The position numbers were made by a program, and so were the translations under genes. The notes below the pieces were generated by a model. That model was not told the origin of the DNA and did no database searches. It worked only from the letters and a program-made list of their open reading frames with translations. A DNA stretch of 64,000 nt from Thalassia testudinum (taxonomy: Eukaryota; Streptophyta; Magnoliopsida; Alismatales; Hydrocharitaceae), in the NCBI GenBank assembly GCA_037157565.1, contig JAZHRO010000063.1, forward strand, positions 158,584,501 to 158,648,500. Reading direction: 5' to 3'. Of this stretch, positions 1 to 10,517 are shown piece after piece; the first letter of the stretch is position 1, and each line of letters opens with the position of its first letter.

Positions 1-848
1 TGGCACACGCACGGAAGGTCTGCGCCGGCTGCTGGCGTGCGTGAAACCGGCTGGGCCGCGGGCGGAGCTTCGTGACAGGGCGCACGGGGAGGGGCGAGGC
101 TAGCCTGCTGGTGCATGCAGAGGGCGCGGAACAGGCGCCTGAGGCACGTGGAGGGCTGCACTGCTGCTGCTGATGCCTTGCTGCTGCTGCTGCGGAGCTT
201 GAGCTTCAAAGCTTGAAGCTCCTGTGGCAATGGCGAAATTGCTTTGAATGATGAAATCAGAGCGGGGAACCACCATGCCCACCGGCTCTTTGATGAGCTG
301 GACGGTGGTGGGACTCACAGTGGTGGTTGTGCACCACTATGAGCTGCTCCTGCTCGCAACGTGGCTCTTCAAGGAGAAGGGAGGCTGCGTATGGAGGGGA
401 GAGGGGAGGAGATGGCCTGGAAGGAGGGAAGCTGCTGTGTGTTTTTGGTGTTGGACCAGGCTCTCCGCAAAGAAGAAAGCTGAGCCCTTTTTTAAAGAGG
501 AAGAAGGCAAGCACAGCCATGCCCTGGCTGTGCATGGCTGTGCACGGCTTGGCAGGGAGTGGCTGTGCAGAGCATGGCGCGAAGAGGAGCTGCCATGACT
601 TGCAGCCCCAGAGAAGAAATTGAAAATCAAATAGAAATAAAAAATAAAGATGGAAATTTTGTGAGGCAGCACTTGAAGAATTTGTCAATTACAAGGCCAT
701 TTATTCACTCTCTTCCCCTCTCAAATAAATGCATGCATGCGTGTATTTTCACAATTGTGACTATGTCTACCTAATATACACAGGCAATGCTTGGAAATAG
801 CACAAGATGGCACAATTGCTGGTGCATTTTTGCTGTGCAAACATTAAG
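1..848. other. Unassigned GC-rich block, possibly an LTR fragment
   Basis: No convincing gene. Positions 1-600 are GC-rich, with short CTG/GCTG runs near 155-200 and purine-rich stretches near 370-430. The composition resembles the U5/R part of the C-type LTRs at 28.7-29.3 kb and 34.9-35.6 kb. From about 600 it becomes AT-rich. At about 848 it abuts gag homology of element K, so it is either a nested insertion or a deletion junction. The left end lies outside the window and no target duplication could be tested. The open frames here are low-complexity and overlap on both strands. Confidence 0.35.
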
Positions 849-1217
849 CCCATGAAATTTTGGTATGGCATGAATCATATTGGGCTTGAGTTCAGAATCA
901 GGACCTCCAACCGGGATTTGGACTCGATGCTTGATCGGCACCGCAGCGGGGTTATAGTGATCTCGCATCAATGGTCACTGCGGTGGGTTTACAAAGTTTT
1001 GGAAGAGATCAGTTAGGTGTTGAAGCTAGTGCTCAAGGTTGTTCTCTTCTTCAATGGGTTGTGCCATGATGGAAGAAGGAGAACTTGGTTCTGAATCAAT
1101 GGAAAGGTCTATGTGGTGAGGTTGCTGCACAAACAAGGGCGTCGAGGCTTGGCCTCGGTGAGAATGAATTTCTAAAGGAGGTCTTAAGGATGGTCTGAAG
1201 GACCTCCTACCGAACAT
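849..1217 (-). pseudogene. gag: Element K: 5' fragment of Athila-type gag
   Basis: N-terminal piece of the capsid polyprotein of a Ty3/gypsy element, which would package element RNA in cytoplasmic particles. The start at 1217 gives MFGRRSFRP, matching the gag starts of elements B (MHGRRSLHP) and E (MLGRRSLNP). The same frame continues through stop codons near 1026 and about 980 to DHYNPAAVPIKHRVQIPVGG and then FHG near 849. This matches DFYNPSAIRVEPHLRIPKGG and FHG in B. The rest of gag and all of pol are missing. The leader, PBS and LTR of the same element follow on the right, as expected for a minus-strand copy. Confidence 0.7.
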
Positions 1218-2156
1218 GCACTGAAGGATGTGATGAGATTAGAAGGTGCTAGACCTAATCAAGACACCCAAAAATTGTTAGGTGACTATAGAGGTTCGGG
1301 GCGGATGATACCCCTTAGTCAGAAAGGTTGTCCACTTAAGAAGTACCTGGGCAGCCAGAGAGGGAGAGTCCTGCAAAGACCCCTATACGATAGAGCATCC
1401 CCATGAATTACAAGGTTTCCCCCACCCGACCTCTCTTGTCACTAAGATTCTAGGTAGACCAAAATGGGGACCTTGATCTCTTAAGTCTACCTTTTTTAAT
1501 TAAGATCAAGGTGCTTAGGGTTCCACTTGAACTTTTAGGTCTTTTGAGTGAAAAAAGTGACCTAATTTTAAGGTTGGTTGACCCAAAGGATCAACTTCAC
1601 CTCTTGTTCCTTTGAGAGCTTTTAGGTCCTTTCTTTTAGGGTTCAAATGGATTAAAAGCCTGATTTGCTTAGGGTTTCTCTTGTATAGATCTTTTCAAAC
1701 AAGGCTTAGGCACACCTCTTTTTGAAATTTTTTGTTTCTTTGTTTTAGAGAAGATGTGTCTCTAAAAACCCTAGCTTTGCAATCCTTAGGTTGGCTCTAG
1801 TTGGTCCAATTTAGTTGCCTCAAAAATTGGTATCTAGGGCTCAATCAAGAAAGTTTTAGCCCTAGTTACCTTAGTTGGATGTGCAGTTCAAGATGTGTTG
1901 AAATGAAAATCAGGCAACTTTGATGAATTACTAAGAATGGAAACAGGTAGCCCTATGTTGGTTTTTCTTTGTTTTTCTTCCTTTTCAGACTTTGAGGGGA
2001 TTAAGAGAGAGGGCTAATGAAAGTTACCTGCTCCTTGGTGTGGTTGTTGTGTGGCTGCTCTTCTTTTTTCTACTTTCCCTGAGACAAGCACAATAAAGGA
2101 ATTAAGTTAGTATTGAATCAGAAGTTGTGATCAAAAGCTTCAGAACTACCCATTGC
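1218..2156 (-). other. Element K: untranslated leader
   Basis: The stretch between the gag start and the PBS. No ORF is supported. It is AT-rich, with several runs of the type CCCTAAG/CTTAGGG. It corresponds in position to the leaders of A (10518-11489), B (23487-24596) and E (55554-56766). I did not see the CGCGGTCGTTTGACACTAC motif that B and E leaders share. Confidence 0.5.
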
Positions 2157-2174
2157 TCCCCGGCAACAACGCCA
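2157..2174 (-). other. Element K: primer-binding site (tRNA-Asp)
   Basis: On the plus strand this reads TCCCCGGCAACAACGCCA, the 3' end of plant tRNA-Asp (as I recall it) with one mismatch. In the element RNA it is the complement, where minus-strand DNA synthesis starts. A three-base spacer separates it from the LTR start at 2178. Confidence 0.8.
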
Positions 2175-2177
2175 AAA

Positions 2178-2960
2178 TGTTTACGCAGCTAGATCATGTT
2201 TTATAAGTCAGTTGCGTTGTAGTATAGGTGAACTCTCCATGAAAACAAATAAAAATTTATGACTCAAAAATCAAAGTATCCAAGGTCGAACACAGGGAGC
2301 AATTTGGGTATTCCAAAACTTGAGAGCACAACTTTTAATAAGAAGCAATAACTAGTTCAACAAAAATGATAGGATAATGTTATGGAGAAAATGCTAGAAA
2401 AGAATTGGACGTCTGATATTGTATTAGACGTCTTAAAAATTCAGACTATAATTGGCCTTCAGTGTCTTCTCCTCTATTTTTGCTTTGCTCTGCGGCTATG
2501 GCTTCTTGTTCTCCTTTTCTTTTTCTTCCTTAGCCGCTCCTGCTTCTCTTATTTTTCCTTCCTTTGTTTTCTCTCTTCTCAATTCTCTTCCTGCAGCTAA
2601 GTCCTGGCCTTGTCTTTTCTTTAGTTTCCTTCTTCTTTTTCTTCCTCCTCTTCATTTGCTTGGCAGCTCTTTCTTGCTTCTCCTCTTCATCTGCCCTTGA
2701 TCCCTCTCTTCTTCTTCTTCTTTCTCTTGGTCTGCTGCTCCTCTGCTACAATGCGTCTCTCTTCTTATTCTCCTTCTCTTACTGCGGCTAAGTCCTGCTT
2801 CCTTCTCTTACCGCACTTCTTCCTCCCTTAGCTTCCTCTTCTTGCATAATCACCAAAGATTAACTTCTAGACCTAGGATTCTGTCAATTCTTCTCCTTTA
2901 GGTCTCAACTTAAAATCTTCAAAACCCAATTTCTTAGGCTTCACTACCCAATACCAAGGT
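2178..2960 (-). mobile_element. Element K: part of the 5' LTR, right boundary uncertain
   Basis: Begins TGTTTACGCAG right after the PBS spacer. It contains the U5 motif GGTCGAACACAGGGAG (2284-2300), shared by most LTRs here. A 13-base match to the 5' end of tRNA-Asp lies at 2215-2227. Positions 2455-2860 are strongly CT-rich on the plus strand, like the transcribed parts of the other LTRs. Two GACGTC palindromes near 2408-2435 recall the SIRE-like LTR at 11.7-13.4 kb. Somewhere near 2.9 kb the sequence changes into the 3' non-coding region of element A, without an LTR end or polypurine tract. I read this as a recombination or deletion junction. Confidence 0.5.
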
Positions 2961-4437
2961 TCAGTAGCTATGATTTTAAAACATCTGTACTTAGTGAAGA
3001 GAATTGTCCTAAAGACATCCAAAGTTGCAAAAGTCCAGATCTTAAGACATCACTTTCCAATCCCAATTATTCTAATTCAAGCCTTTGGCTTGGCCTTACT
3101 CAGGTTTGGTTGCTTTCTCCTCACCAGTTTTCTATCTCGAGGTCAACACTTTTTTTGTATATCTCCCCGGTGGACCACTGGGTCTCTTATTCCTAATATT
3201 TTTTTCTCCATATTTTTTTTTTCTCTTTTTCTATAGGTTAGAGCACCCATTTGTAGAGAGGTGTTCTTTTATTTGATGGAAGGAAGGGTAGCATCCATTT
3301 GTAACGAGATGCTTTTATTTATTTATGGAAAACTGCATAAGTACCCATTTTTAACGAGGCACTTAACTGCAGGGTGTTTTATTTTTCTTTTTCTTTTTTT
3401 TTTCCTTTTCCCCCCTTCTCATTTTTCTTACTACCATTATTCTCCAAATCCTTTTTCTAGGTGAGTGGCACATCCTTCACCCTTTCAAGAACCGCCCCGC
3501 GGAAATCCTTGGACTAAAGAGGATCAGAATTGATCTCTTAACCTCTCTGTTTTCGCGGTCTTAGATGTCAACAAGATAATTCTATGTGAGTGAATTTTAG
3601 ATGCTTAGGTTACTTAGCTCTCAAACCAGAGCTTGGACAACATACCCTTTACTCTTAGGTTCTTCAAATTCTTAGTTTCCTCCTATAGGATCCGTCAAGA
3701 CAAAATTTACCAAGTCTAGTTATTTATTTCTAACTTGTAAGTTTTGTAAACTAAAATTCTACTAACTCTCTATCTAATTAACTCTGAATATCTGGCTTTT
3801 TACTTAACTTTATGATAAAATCAAATTTTCAAAAATCCAAAAGGATTACGTAATCTAATTGATTAAAAAGTTATAATTCAATTCCAAAACTTAAGTTTAA
3901 AATCTTAACACACTTAGTTTCTTAATTCAAGTAAGAATAGAAAAATAAATCTTTAAAAGATTTAAAGGATTCCTTAATTCGAATAAAATCTTGTTTTAAA
4001 AATTTTAAACATAAAAGTGTGTTTCTACAAAATGTTTAAGTAGAATCTAATTAAGAATTGAATGCTCTTTAATACTTATATATATACTATATACATTTTA
4101 AACTTCTGACCTAAAAGAAAATTAAAGCTCTTAATTATAATATATATATACATTCTTCTTCTTTTCTTTATTAATAATGAATATTCCCCTCTTATTATTT
4201 TTAAGAATTTTGTTTTTCAAATTTTTGTATTTATATATTTTTATTTTTATGCATATAAGATTTTCTCAACTTTTATGATTTTTTCAAAAATTTTTCAAAT
4301 TTTTATGAAAATTTTGAATTTTTAAAATTTTTATCATTTTTATTTCTTCTATTTTTTAAATTTCGTGGATATTTGATTTTTATGTGTTTTATTTTTTAAA
4401 CCAACACTTAAAGTGAAAATTTCACTTCAATACTCCC
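2961..4437 (-). other. Element A: 3' non-coding region
   Basis: The stretch after integrase in element A. No ORF is supported and no env-like gene is seen. It contains GTCAACAC followed by GTATATCTCCCCGG near 3140-3170, which also occurs in the 3' regions of B (17060-17090) and E (48966-48995). Positions 3240-3365 hold three similar stem-loops. From 3600 to 4430 it is very AT-rich. The matching 3' LTR of A is absent. Confidence 0.55.
3240..3365. repeat. Three tandem stem-loops with the same 12-nt loop
   Basis: Stem 1 is AGAGCACC/GGTGTTCT (3240-3247 and 3260-3267). Stem 2 is AGCATC/GATGCT (3290-3295 and 3308-3313). Stem 3 is TAAGTACC/GGCACTTA (3338-3345 and 3358-3365, one mismatch). All loops are 12 nt and read CATTTGTAGAGA, CATTTGTAACGA and CATTTTTAACGA. 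The stems differ while pairing is kept. Confidence 0.6.
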
Positions 4438-4470
4438 TCAAGCCAAAATTTTACAATGTCCTCATTGTAA
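4432..4470 (-). other. Element A: internal polypurine-like tract and hairpin
   Basis: CTCCCTCAAGCC on the plus strand is a weakened version of the CCCCCATGC-type tract seen in B, C and E. It is followed by a perfect inverted repeat, TTACAATG-TCCT-CATTGTAA (4451-4470). The same arrangement follows the end of pol in B and E and the ORF end in C. Confidence 0.6.
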
Positions 4471-4639
4471 GAAAGGTGAAAAATATATGAAGTAAAAATT
4501 TAAAAGTAAGTGTATAAGAAAATCAAAAAGGATGAAAACAAGAAACAACTATGTACAAGTATGGTGGATGGATAGAAAACCCTAGTGGAGCCGATAACAT
4601 TCTCCAACAAGACCCAAAGGATGTGATTCTAAGAAAGGT

Positions 4640-5836
4640 TTAAGACGTTGACCATTGACTTTGAAGGGTTGATCCTTGTTGGGTTTGGTGATTTCGACAG
4701 CTTCGTTGTCGAAGACTAACTACAATAAACGGCCCTTGCCATTTAGACCTAAGTTTACCTGGGAAGAGCTTCAAACGGGCATCAAATAACAACAACTTCT
4801 GACCTGGTGCAAAGGATTTGCGGGAAATGAATTTATCATGGAAGGCTTTAAGTTTCTCCTTATATAGCTTTGAACTTTCATAGGAATCATGACGTAATTC
4901 CTCTAGCTCACTAAGCTGCAACCTACGATTTTCACCAGCCTTCAAGAGGTCTAAATTACATGCTTTAATTGCCCAATAGGCCTTGTGTTCAATTTCTACG
5001 GGAAGATGACAGGGTTTCCCGTAAACAAGTTTGTATGGTGACATGCCTATTGGTGTTTTGTGGGTAGTCCTATAAGCCCACAAAGCCTCATCTAAACGGG
5101 AAGACCAATCCTTCCTATCGGGTCGGATTGTCATTTGAAGGATCTTTTTGATCTCCCGATTAGAGACCTCGGTTTGCCCATTAGTTTGGGGATGGTAAGG
5201 TGTAGAAATACGATGTGTAACCCCATATTTTCTAGGTAAAGTTTTAAACTGGGTGTTAATAAAATGGGAACCGCCGTCAGAAATAATAGCACGAGGTACC
5301 CCAAAATGAGCGAAAATATGACTCTATATAAAAGGAATGACAACTCGATGGTCGTTTGTGCGTGTGGGTATGGCTTCAATCCAATGAGAAACATAGTTGA
5401 CAGCAACGAAAATATAATGGAAGCCAAAAGAGGACGGAAGCGGACCCATAAAATCTATGCCTTAAATGTCAAAGATTTCACAGACTAGAATCGAGTTCAA
5501 AGGCATCATGTCTTTCCGAGACATGCCACCAAGTGTTTGGTAGCGACTGCATGCCTTACAATGAGTCTGAGAATCAGCAAATAACGTGGGCCAGTAAAAC
5601 CTGCATTGCAAAACTTTTGCAGTGGTCTTTCTACCAGAAAAGTGACCACCACAAGCCTGGTCGTGATAAAAAGATAGGATAGAATCAATCTCAGAAGAAG
5701 TGGCACAACGCCTGATGATTTGATCATTACAGAGTCTAAAAAGATATGGATCTTCCCAAAAATAGTATTTGGCTTCTGCTTTGAGTCGTGATTTGCGATT
5801 CCTGTCCCAATCTGGCGGGAATTGATGTGTAACCAA
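4640..5836 (-). pseudogene. pol: Element A: integrase region of pol
   Basis: Catalyses insertion of element cDNA into chromosomes. In order it shows an N-terminal zinc-finger region (HDQACGGHF ... CKACSRYQ, about 5670-5540) and the DDE core. The first Asp is in GIDFMGP near 5450 and the second in ISDGGSHF near 5275. The Glu follows [13 protein letters not shown] near 5160. A C-terminal part carries the Athila-family stretches [19 protein letters not shown] and [13 protein letters not shown]. It is in frame with the upstream RT but interrupted by stops, including one after EIFDI (5462), one near 5325, and altered frame at the C-terminus. Catalytic residues are still visible, so decay is moderate. 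Confidence 0.85.
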
Positions 5837-5857
5837 ATAATTAACAATATCAGCATA

Positions 5858-7558
5858 TCAAGGAAGATTTGTGGATATAGTCAAAAGATGTTCATCAGGG
5901 AAATGTTCTGTAATTGGTGGAGATGATTCAATTGTATCAGAAGGAAGATGGGATAGATGATCTGCAACAACATTTTGCCTACCCGCCTTATCACAAATTT
6001 CTAGGTCAAATTCTTGCAAAAGCAAGATCCATCTGATTAACCTAGGTTTCGTGTCCTTCTTAGATAGAAAGTGTCGAATAGCTGAGTGATCATAGTACAC
6101 TATGATTTGAGATCCGAGTATGTAAGATCTAAATTTTTCTAATCCAAATACTATTGCTAGTAACTCCTTCTCTGTAACTGTGTAATTCCTTTGTGTCTCA
6201 TTCAATGTTTTACTAGCATAGTAAATTACCACCAGATTCTTCTCAATTTTCTGTCCTAAAATAGCTCCTATTGCATAATCTGATGCATCACACATGATTT
6301 CAAATGGTAAATCCCAATTAGGTGGTTGTAAAATTGGAGCCTGTGTAACTCTGTCTCTCAAAGTTTTAAATGCTAGAATACACTCCTCATTCATCTCAAA
6401 AATTGCATCCTTTGTGAGTGGTCGAGCAATTTTTGAAAAATCAAGGATGAATCTTCTATAAAATCCCACGTGCCCGAGAAATGATCTAATGCCTTTGATC
6501 GAGTCAGGGATTGGAAGATTTGCAATTTGATTGATCTTAGCTTGATCTATTTGGATACCCCGCTCAGATACGAGATGACCAAGTACTATGCCCTCAGGAA
6601 TCATAAAATGGCTCTTCTCCCAACTAAGGATAAGGTTAACCTCAATACATCTTTTTAGAACCTTCGACAAATTATCCAAGCAAATATCAAATGTCTCCCC
6701 AAAGACTGAAAAATCATCCATAAAAACCTCCATATATTCACCCAACATTTCGATAAAAATGGCTAACATGCAACGCTGAAAAGTCGCGGGTGCGTTGTAG
6801 AGCCCAAATGGCATTCTTCGGAAAGCAAAGGTTCTGAAGGGGCAGGTGAAAGTCGTTTTCTCTTGATCTTTGGGATAAATTGCAACTTGATTATATCCAG
6901 AGTAACCATCTAAAAAGTAGAAGAACCTATTACCAGCTAATCTCTCAAGGATTTGATCAATGAATGGTAAAGGAAAATGGTCCTTCTTTGTAACAGAATT
7001 CACTTTTCGATAATCTATACAAACCCGCCATGAATTCGCAATTCGTGTGGGAATGGTTTCTCCAGATTCAATTTTGATTATGGTGAGTCCTGCCTTTTTG
7101 GGTACCACTTGAATTGGACTCACTCAAGGGCTATTAGATATAGGATAAATAATATCAGCATCAAGCCACTTGATTATTTCTTTCTTAACGACCTCCTTTA
7201 GATTAGGATTTAGGCATCTTTGAGCTTCTCTTGAAGGTTGTGCCCTATCTTCGATATAGATGCAATGAGTACAAAAATTGGGGCTAATCCCGGTGAGATC
7301 ATGTAAAGTCCACCCAATTGCCTTCTTGTGATCTCGAAGTACTTTGATCAATTTGGATTCTTGTGATTCAGAGAGATGAGAATTTATTATGACAGGATAT
7401 GTTTGATCAGATTCGAGATATACATATTTAAGATTATCAGGCAATGGTTTCAATTCAAGCATATGAGTTGAATCAACAGTAGGATTTGGGGTGGGATTCT
7501 TAATTGTGAAGAGTGATTCAGATTCAGAGTCAAATTCAGGATTGAGCAGAGATTCCAA
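5858..7558 (-). pseudogene. pol: Element A: reverse transcriptase and RNase H
   Basis: Copies element RNA into DNA and removes the RNA strand. RT shows CIDYRKVNSVTKKDHFPLPF, FLDGYSGYNQVAIYPKD, the palm motif VFMDDF (near 6725) and SFLGHVGFYRRFI. RNase H shows the catalytic contexts MCDASDYAIG, TEKELLA, YYDHSA and VADHLS. The frame is open for 421 codons from 7123. An upstream 144-codon piece is in the same frame, separated by one TGA at 7124 where related copies have Trp (SDSPWVSPVQ in E). Another TGA at 5858 replaces Trp of the PWYAD motif. Otherwise this is the best-preserved pol copy in the window. Confidence 0.9.
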
Positions 7559-7630
7559 TAATATTTCATTGCTTTGAGGGTATAGGATATCAAAAGATGT
7601 GTCTTTTAAATCTAGAGAACTAATGTCATC

Positions 7631-8400
7631 CTAAAAAACTTCTATTGATTTTATTTCCTCAATCCATTCACAATCAAATCCATTAGAAGCTCTAAATATA
7701 TCTAACTTAATTGTCTTCTCCCCAAATTTCAATTCAATCTTTCTTGATTCACAATCAATGTTGGCTTTTGCAGTAGCCAAAAAGGGTCTCCTTAAGATAA
7801 TTGGGGTGTGGTTAATGTATTCGGGTACTTCCATATCAAGAACAATAAAATCTACAGGAAAGTAAAAATCCCGAACTCTTACAATAACATCCTCCAACAT
7901 TCCTTTTGGTGACTTAATGGATCTATCAGCTAATTGTAAAGTCACATTGGTAGACTTAAGGTTTTCTATTTGAAAATGTTTTACCAAAGAGAAAGGAATT
8001 AGGTTAATAGAAGCTCCTAAATCTAGGAGGACTCTATCAAAACACTGACCCCCAATTATACAGGAAATAAATGGAGATCTTGGATCTTTCTTTTTTAAAG
8101 GAAGCGTACTTGAAATAATAGAGCTCACATGCTCTGAAAGTACAACAGTGCTTCCTTTCTTCGACTTACGCTTAGGAGTACACAATTCCTTAAGAAATCT
8201 TATGCAAGTCAGAATATGTTTGATAGCATCTAGGAGTGGGATATTAATATGTACCTATTCAAAAATCTTAATCAAATGTTCATTTAATGTAACAAGTTGT
8301 TTTTGTTTCCTAATCTTCTTCAAAGCTTCTGGGAATGGGACGTGGGTTTCCTATTCTACTGAGGTATTTTCTTGATCTTGCAAATTAGCGGGAATTGCGG
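7631..8400 (-). pseudogene. pol: Element A: aspartic protease region
   Basis: A retropepsin-like protease that would cut the gag-pol polyprotein. The active-site stretch is LLDLGASINLIPFSL (about 8040-7995), followed by LQLADRSIKSPKGMLEDVIV and PIILRRPFLATAKANIDCE, both typical of Athila elements. It is in the same frame as RT and separated from it by a TAG at 7631. The segment upstream of 8185 continues the homology (TPVSTSGRG..., FPEALKKI) with further stops. Confidence 0.8.
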
Positions 8401-10517
8401 GATCAGGTTTTGCACCTCTTCCAGATGTAGAAACAGGGGTTAATCTAGATGTACTGGGGTCTTAGGATAGGTTCCTTGGAAAAACTGGATCCCTAGTGGA
8501 AGTTCCACGGCGGGTTGTAATAGAGTTAATACCCGCATGAGAAGAAGCAGTTGAAGAAGAAGATGCTTGTGAATTTTGGAAAGATAGATCATTAATTATT
8601 GGTTGATTCGCAACTGATTGCTGTTGATTTAGATATTCAAAATCAAGATTAGAAATAGGTGGATTCATATTTTGATTTTGATTTGGATTCAGGGGTAATT
8701 GATTAAGGAGATGGACATGTCCCTGATTTGGATTTTGAGCTCCCGGGTGTTGTATTTGCTGGATATTCCTAGGGTTTGGAATTGGCTAGGATGGAAGGGT
8801 CCCTAGCTGATGAGTTTCAGCTAACTGCGTGATTTGACCCCTATGATTAGCCAATTCTGTCGAACATTGTCATTGGACTTCAGCAAGAGCCTCAGCATTT
8901 TGTCGCTGGCTCTCTGTCATAGCTCTTAAAATCTAGTCTAGCTATGAATCTCTATTTGGCCCTACGGGGTTTTGCGAACCCGCGTAAAATGGCCTCGCAT
9001 TGTGTTGCTGAAATGACAATGTAGGTGGGTTTTGTCTGGTCTGAGTCGGATATGATAGTCTTTGTGTATGGTTAGACCAAGAAAAATTAGGGTGATTACG
9101 CCATCAGGATTATAGGAATTTGAATATGGGTTTGATCTTGGTGTGTATCCCTGAATGGCATTTAAATCAAGAGGATATGGCATGTTTTCTGCAACAGTAA
9201 AGGGCAGGGAAAAGGGTCGGTAAGATTGCGAGACAAAGGTCCCTCCTTGGGTTGGTGAAGGAGTAGATAGAAAACCCAAGGAAGATGGATCTCTAGAATC
9301 CAGATTATTCACAAATTCCCTCCCCGCGGGAATTTGCGAAACAGGTAAATACGAGGGATTCATAGCAAGTAGAGGCGTAAGATTCTTCATTGTGTTTCTA
9401 ACCTCATCAAGATGCTTTGCTACGATATCTACTTTGTCCAGTTTTTCTGCAATAATCTCTAAATCCTTTGAACTGGATGGATTGCCGATCTCATGAATGC
9501 CCTTATGTGGATTTTGGTGATTCGTATTCGCGCCCCGCAAAAATTGTGACATTGATGCATTGTTGATAGAGTTTTCCACCATCCCTTCAAATAATTCTGA
9601 AGCGGATTCTACGTCGCGATTTAGAAAATTCCCTCCACAAGAGGCATCAACTAGATTGCGAATGCCCTCTTGTAAACCATAATAAAAGATATGCATGAGT
9701 TGCCAACGAGGGATGTCATGATGTGGGCATTTCCTTTGCAATTCATGAAAACATTCCCACGCTTCATGAATTGGTTCTCCTTGATTTTGATTGAAAGTAG
9801 TAATAGCTCACCTTAAAGCATTGGTTCGACCAATTGGAAAGAATTTCTTCAAAAATGCGAATTCAAGTTCAGCCCAAGTTGAGATTGGTCTTGCTATAGT
9901 TCTATACCAATAAGCTACTTTATCTTTAAGGGTAAAAGAGAACATTTTCATTAATAGGATTTCCCCATTTTGATTTCAAGGACCAAGAGTTTGAGATAAA
10001 TTTTTAAGATCTTCAATATGTTGAAATGGATCCTCGGATGTAAATCCGTGAAAGTGGGGGATTAAACGTATAATGTTTGGCTTTAATTTCGGATCATTCT
10101 CCCAATAGGAATCCTAACATTAGGCTCTACTTGTGCATTAGATGGGTTATAATAATCTCTAAGTAGAGGCCTTAGATGATTGATTGGTAAATCATGATTT
10201 TCAAAACCCACCTCAGGTCGAGGTGAAGAACGGGTTTGCAAAGTTTGTAAATTATTTAAGGCTGCTATTAATAAATTGATTTGTCTTGTTTGCTCTAGCA
10301 TCCTAAGGTTCTGGTTCAGGAGTGCCTCATGAACATCAAAAGGCGGCATCTCCCCCTGACCAGAAGAAGAAGGGATCTCGGGATTAAGATTCTGCATTGG
10401 ATCCATAGAAGTTGATGGATCAGACGGGAAAACCATTGGTTGCTTATCTACAACCGGCCTGGGATCACCTGTCAACGGCAGTGCAAGAGGCGGATGCAAG
10501 GATAGCCTCCCTTCCAT
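8401..10517 (-). pseudogene. gag: Element A: gag
   Basis: Capsid polyprotein. The start at 10517 is chosen because it gives MEGRLSLHP, matching the gag starts of K, B and E; the frame is open further upstream but without homology. An N-terminal part is open to 10083 (RPLLRDYYNPSNAQVEP...RIPIG). After a frameshift come FHGFTSEDPFQH, then stops after TLGP and NALR. The conserved core CPHHDIPRWQLMHIFYYGL...DASCGGNFLNRD lies in the ORF 9741-8962. A second frameshift near 9110 follows NPYSNSYNP. The C-terminal part is Gln/Asn/Ser-rich. I saw no CCHC zinc knuckle. Confidence 0.85.

Noticed and set aside
2452..2791. Hydrophobic Leu/Phe/Ser-rich ORFs resembling membrane proteins
   Set aside because: CT-rich LTR sequence reads as Leu/Phe/Ser in all frames. 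No conserved start and three overlapping frames.
4437..4640. An Athila env-like gene between integrase and the 3' LTR in A, B or E
   Set aside because: The 3' regions (2961-4437, 16614-17785, 48535-49745) have no ORF of useful length and no membrane segments in a shared frame.
5131..5427. 98-codon ORF with membrane-like sequence opposite to known motifs
   Set aside because: A shadow in another frame of the integrase core, whose true frame reads ISDGGSHF and [13 protein letters not shown].
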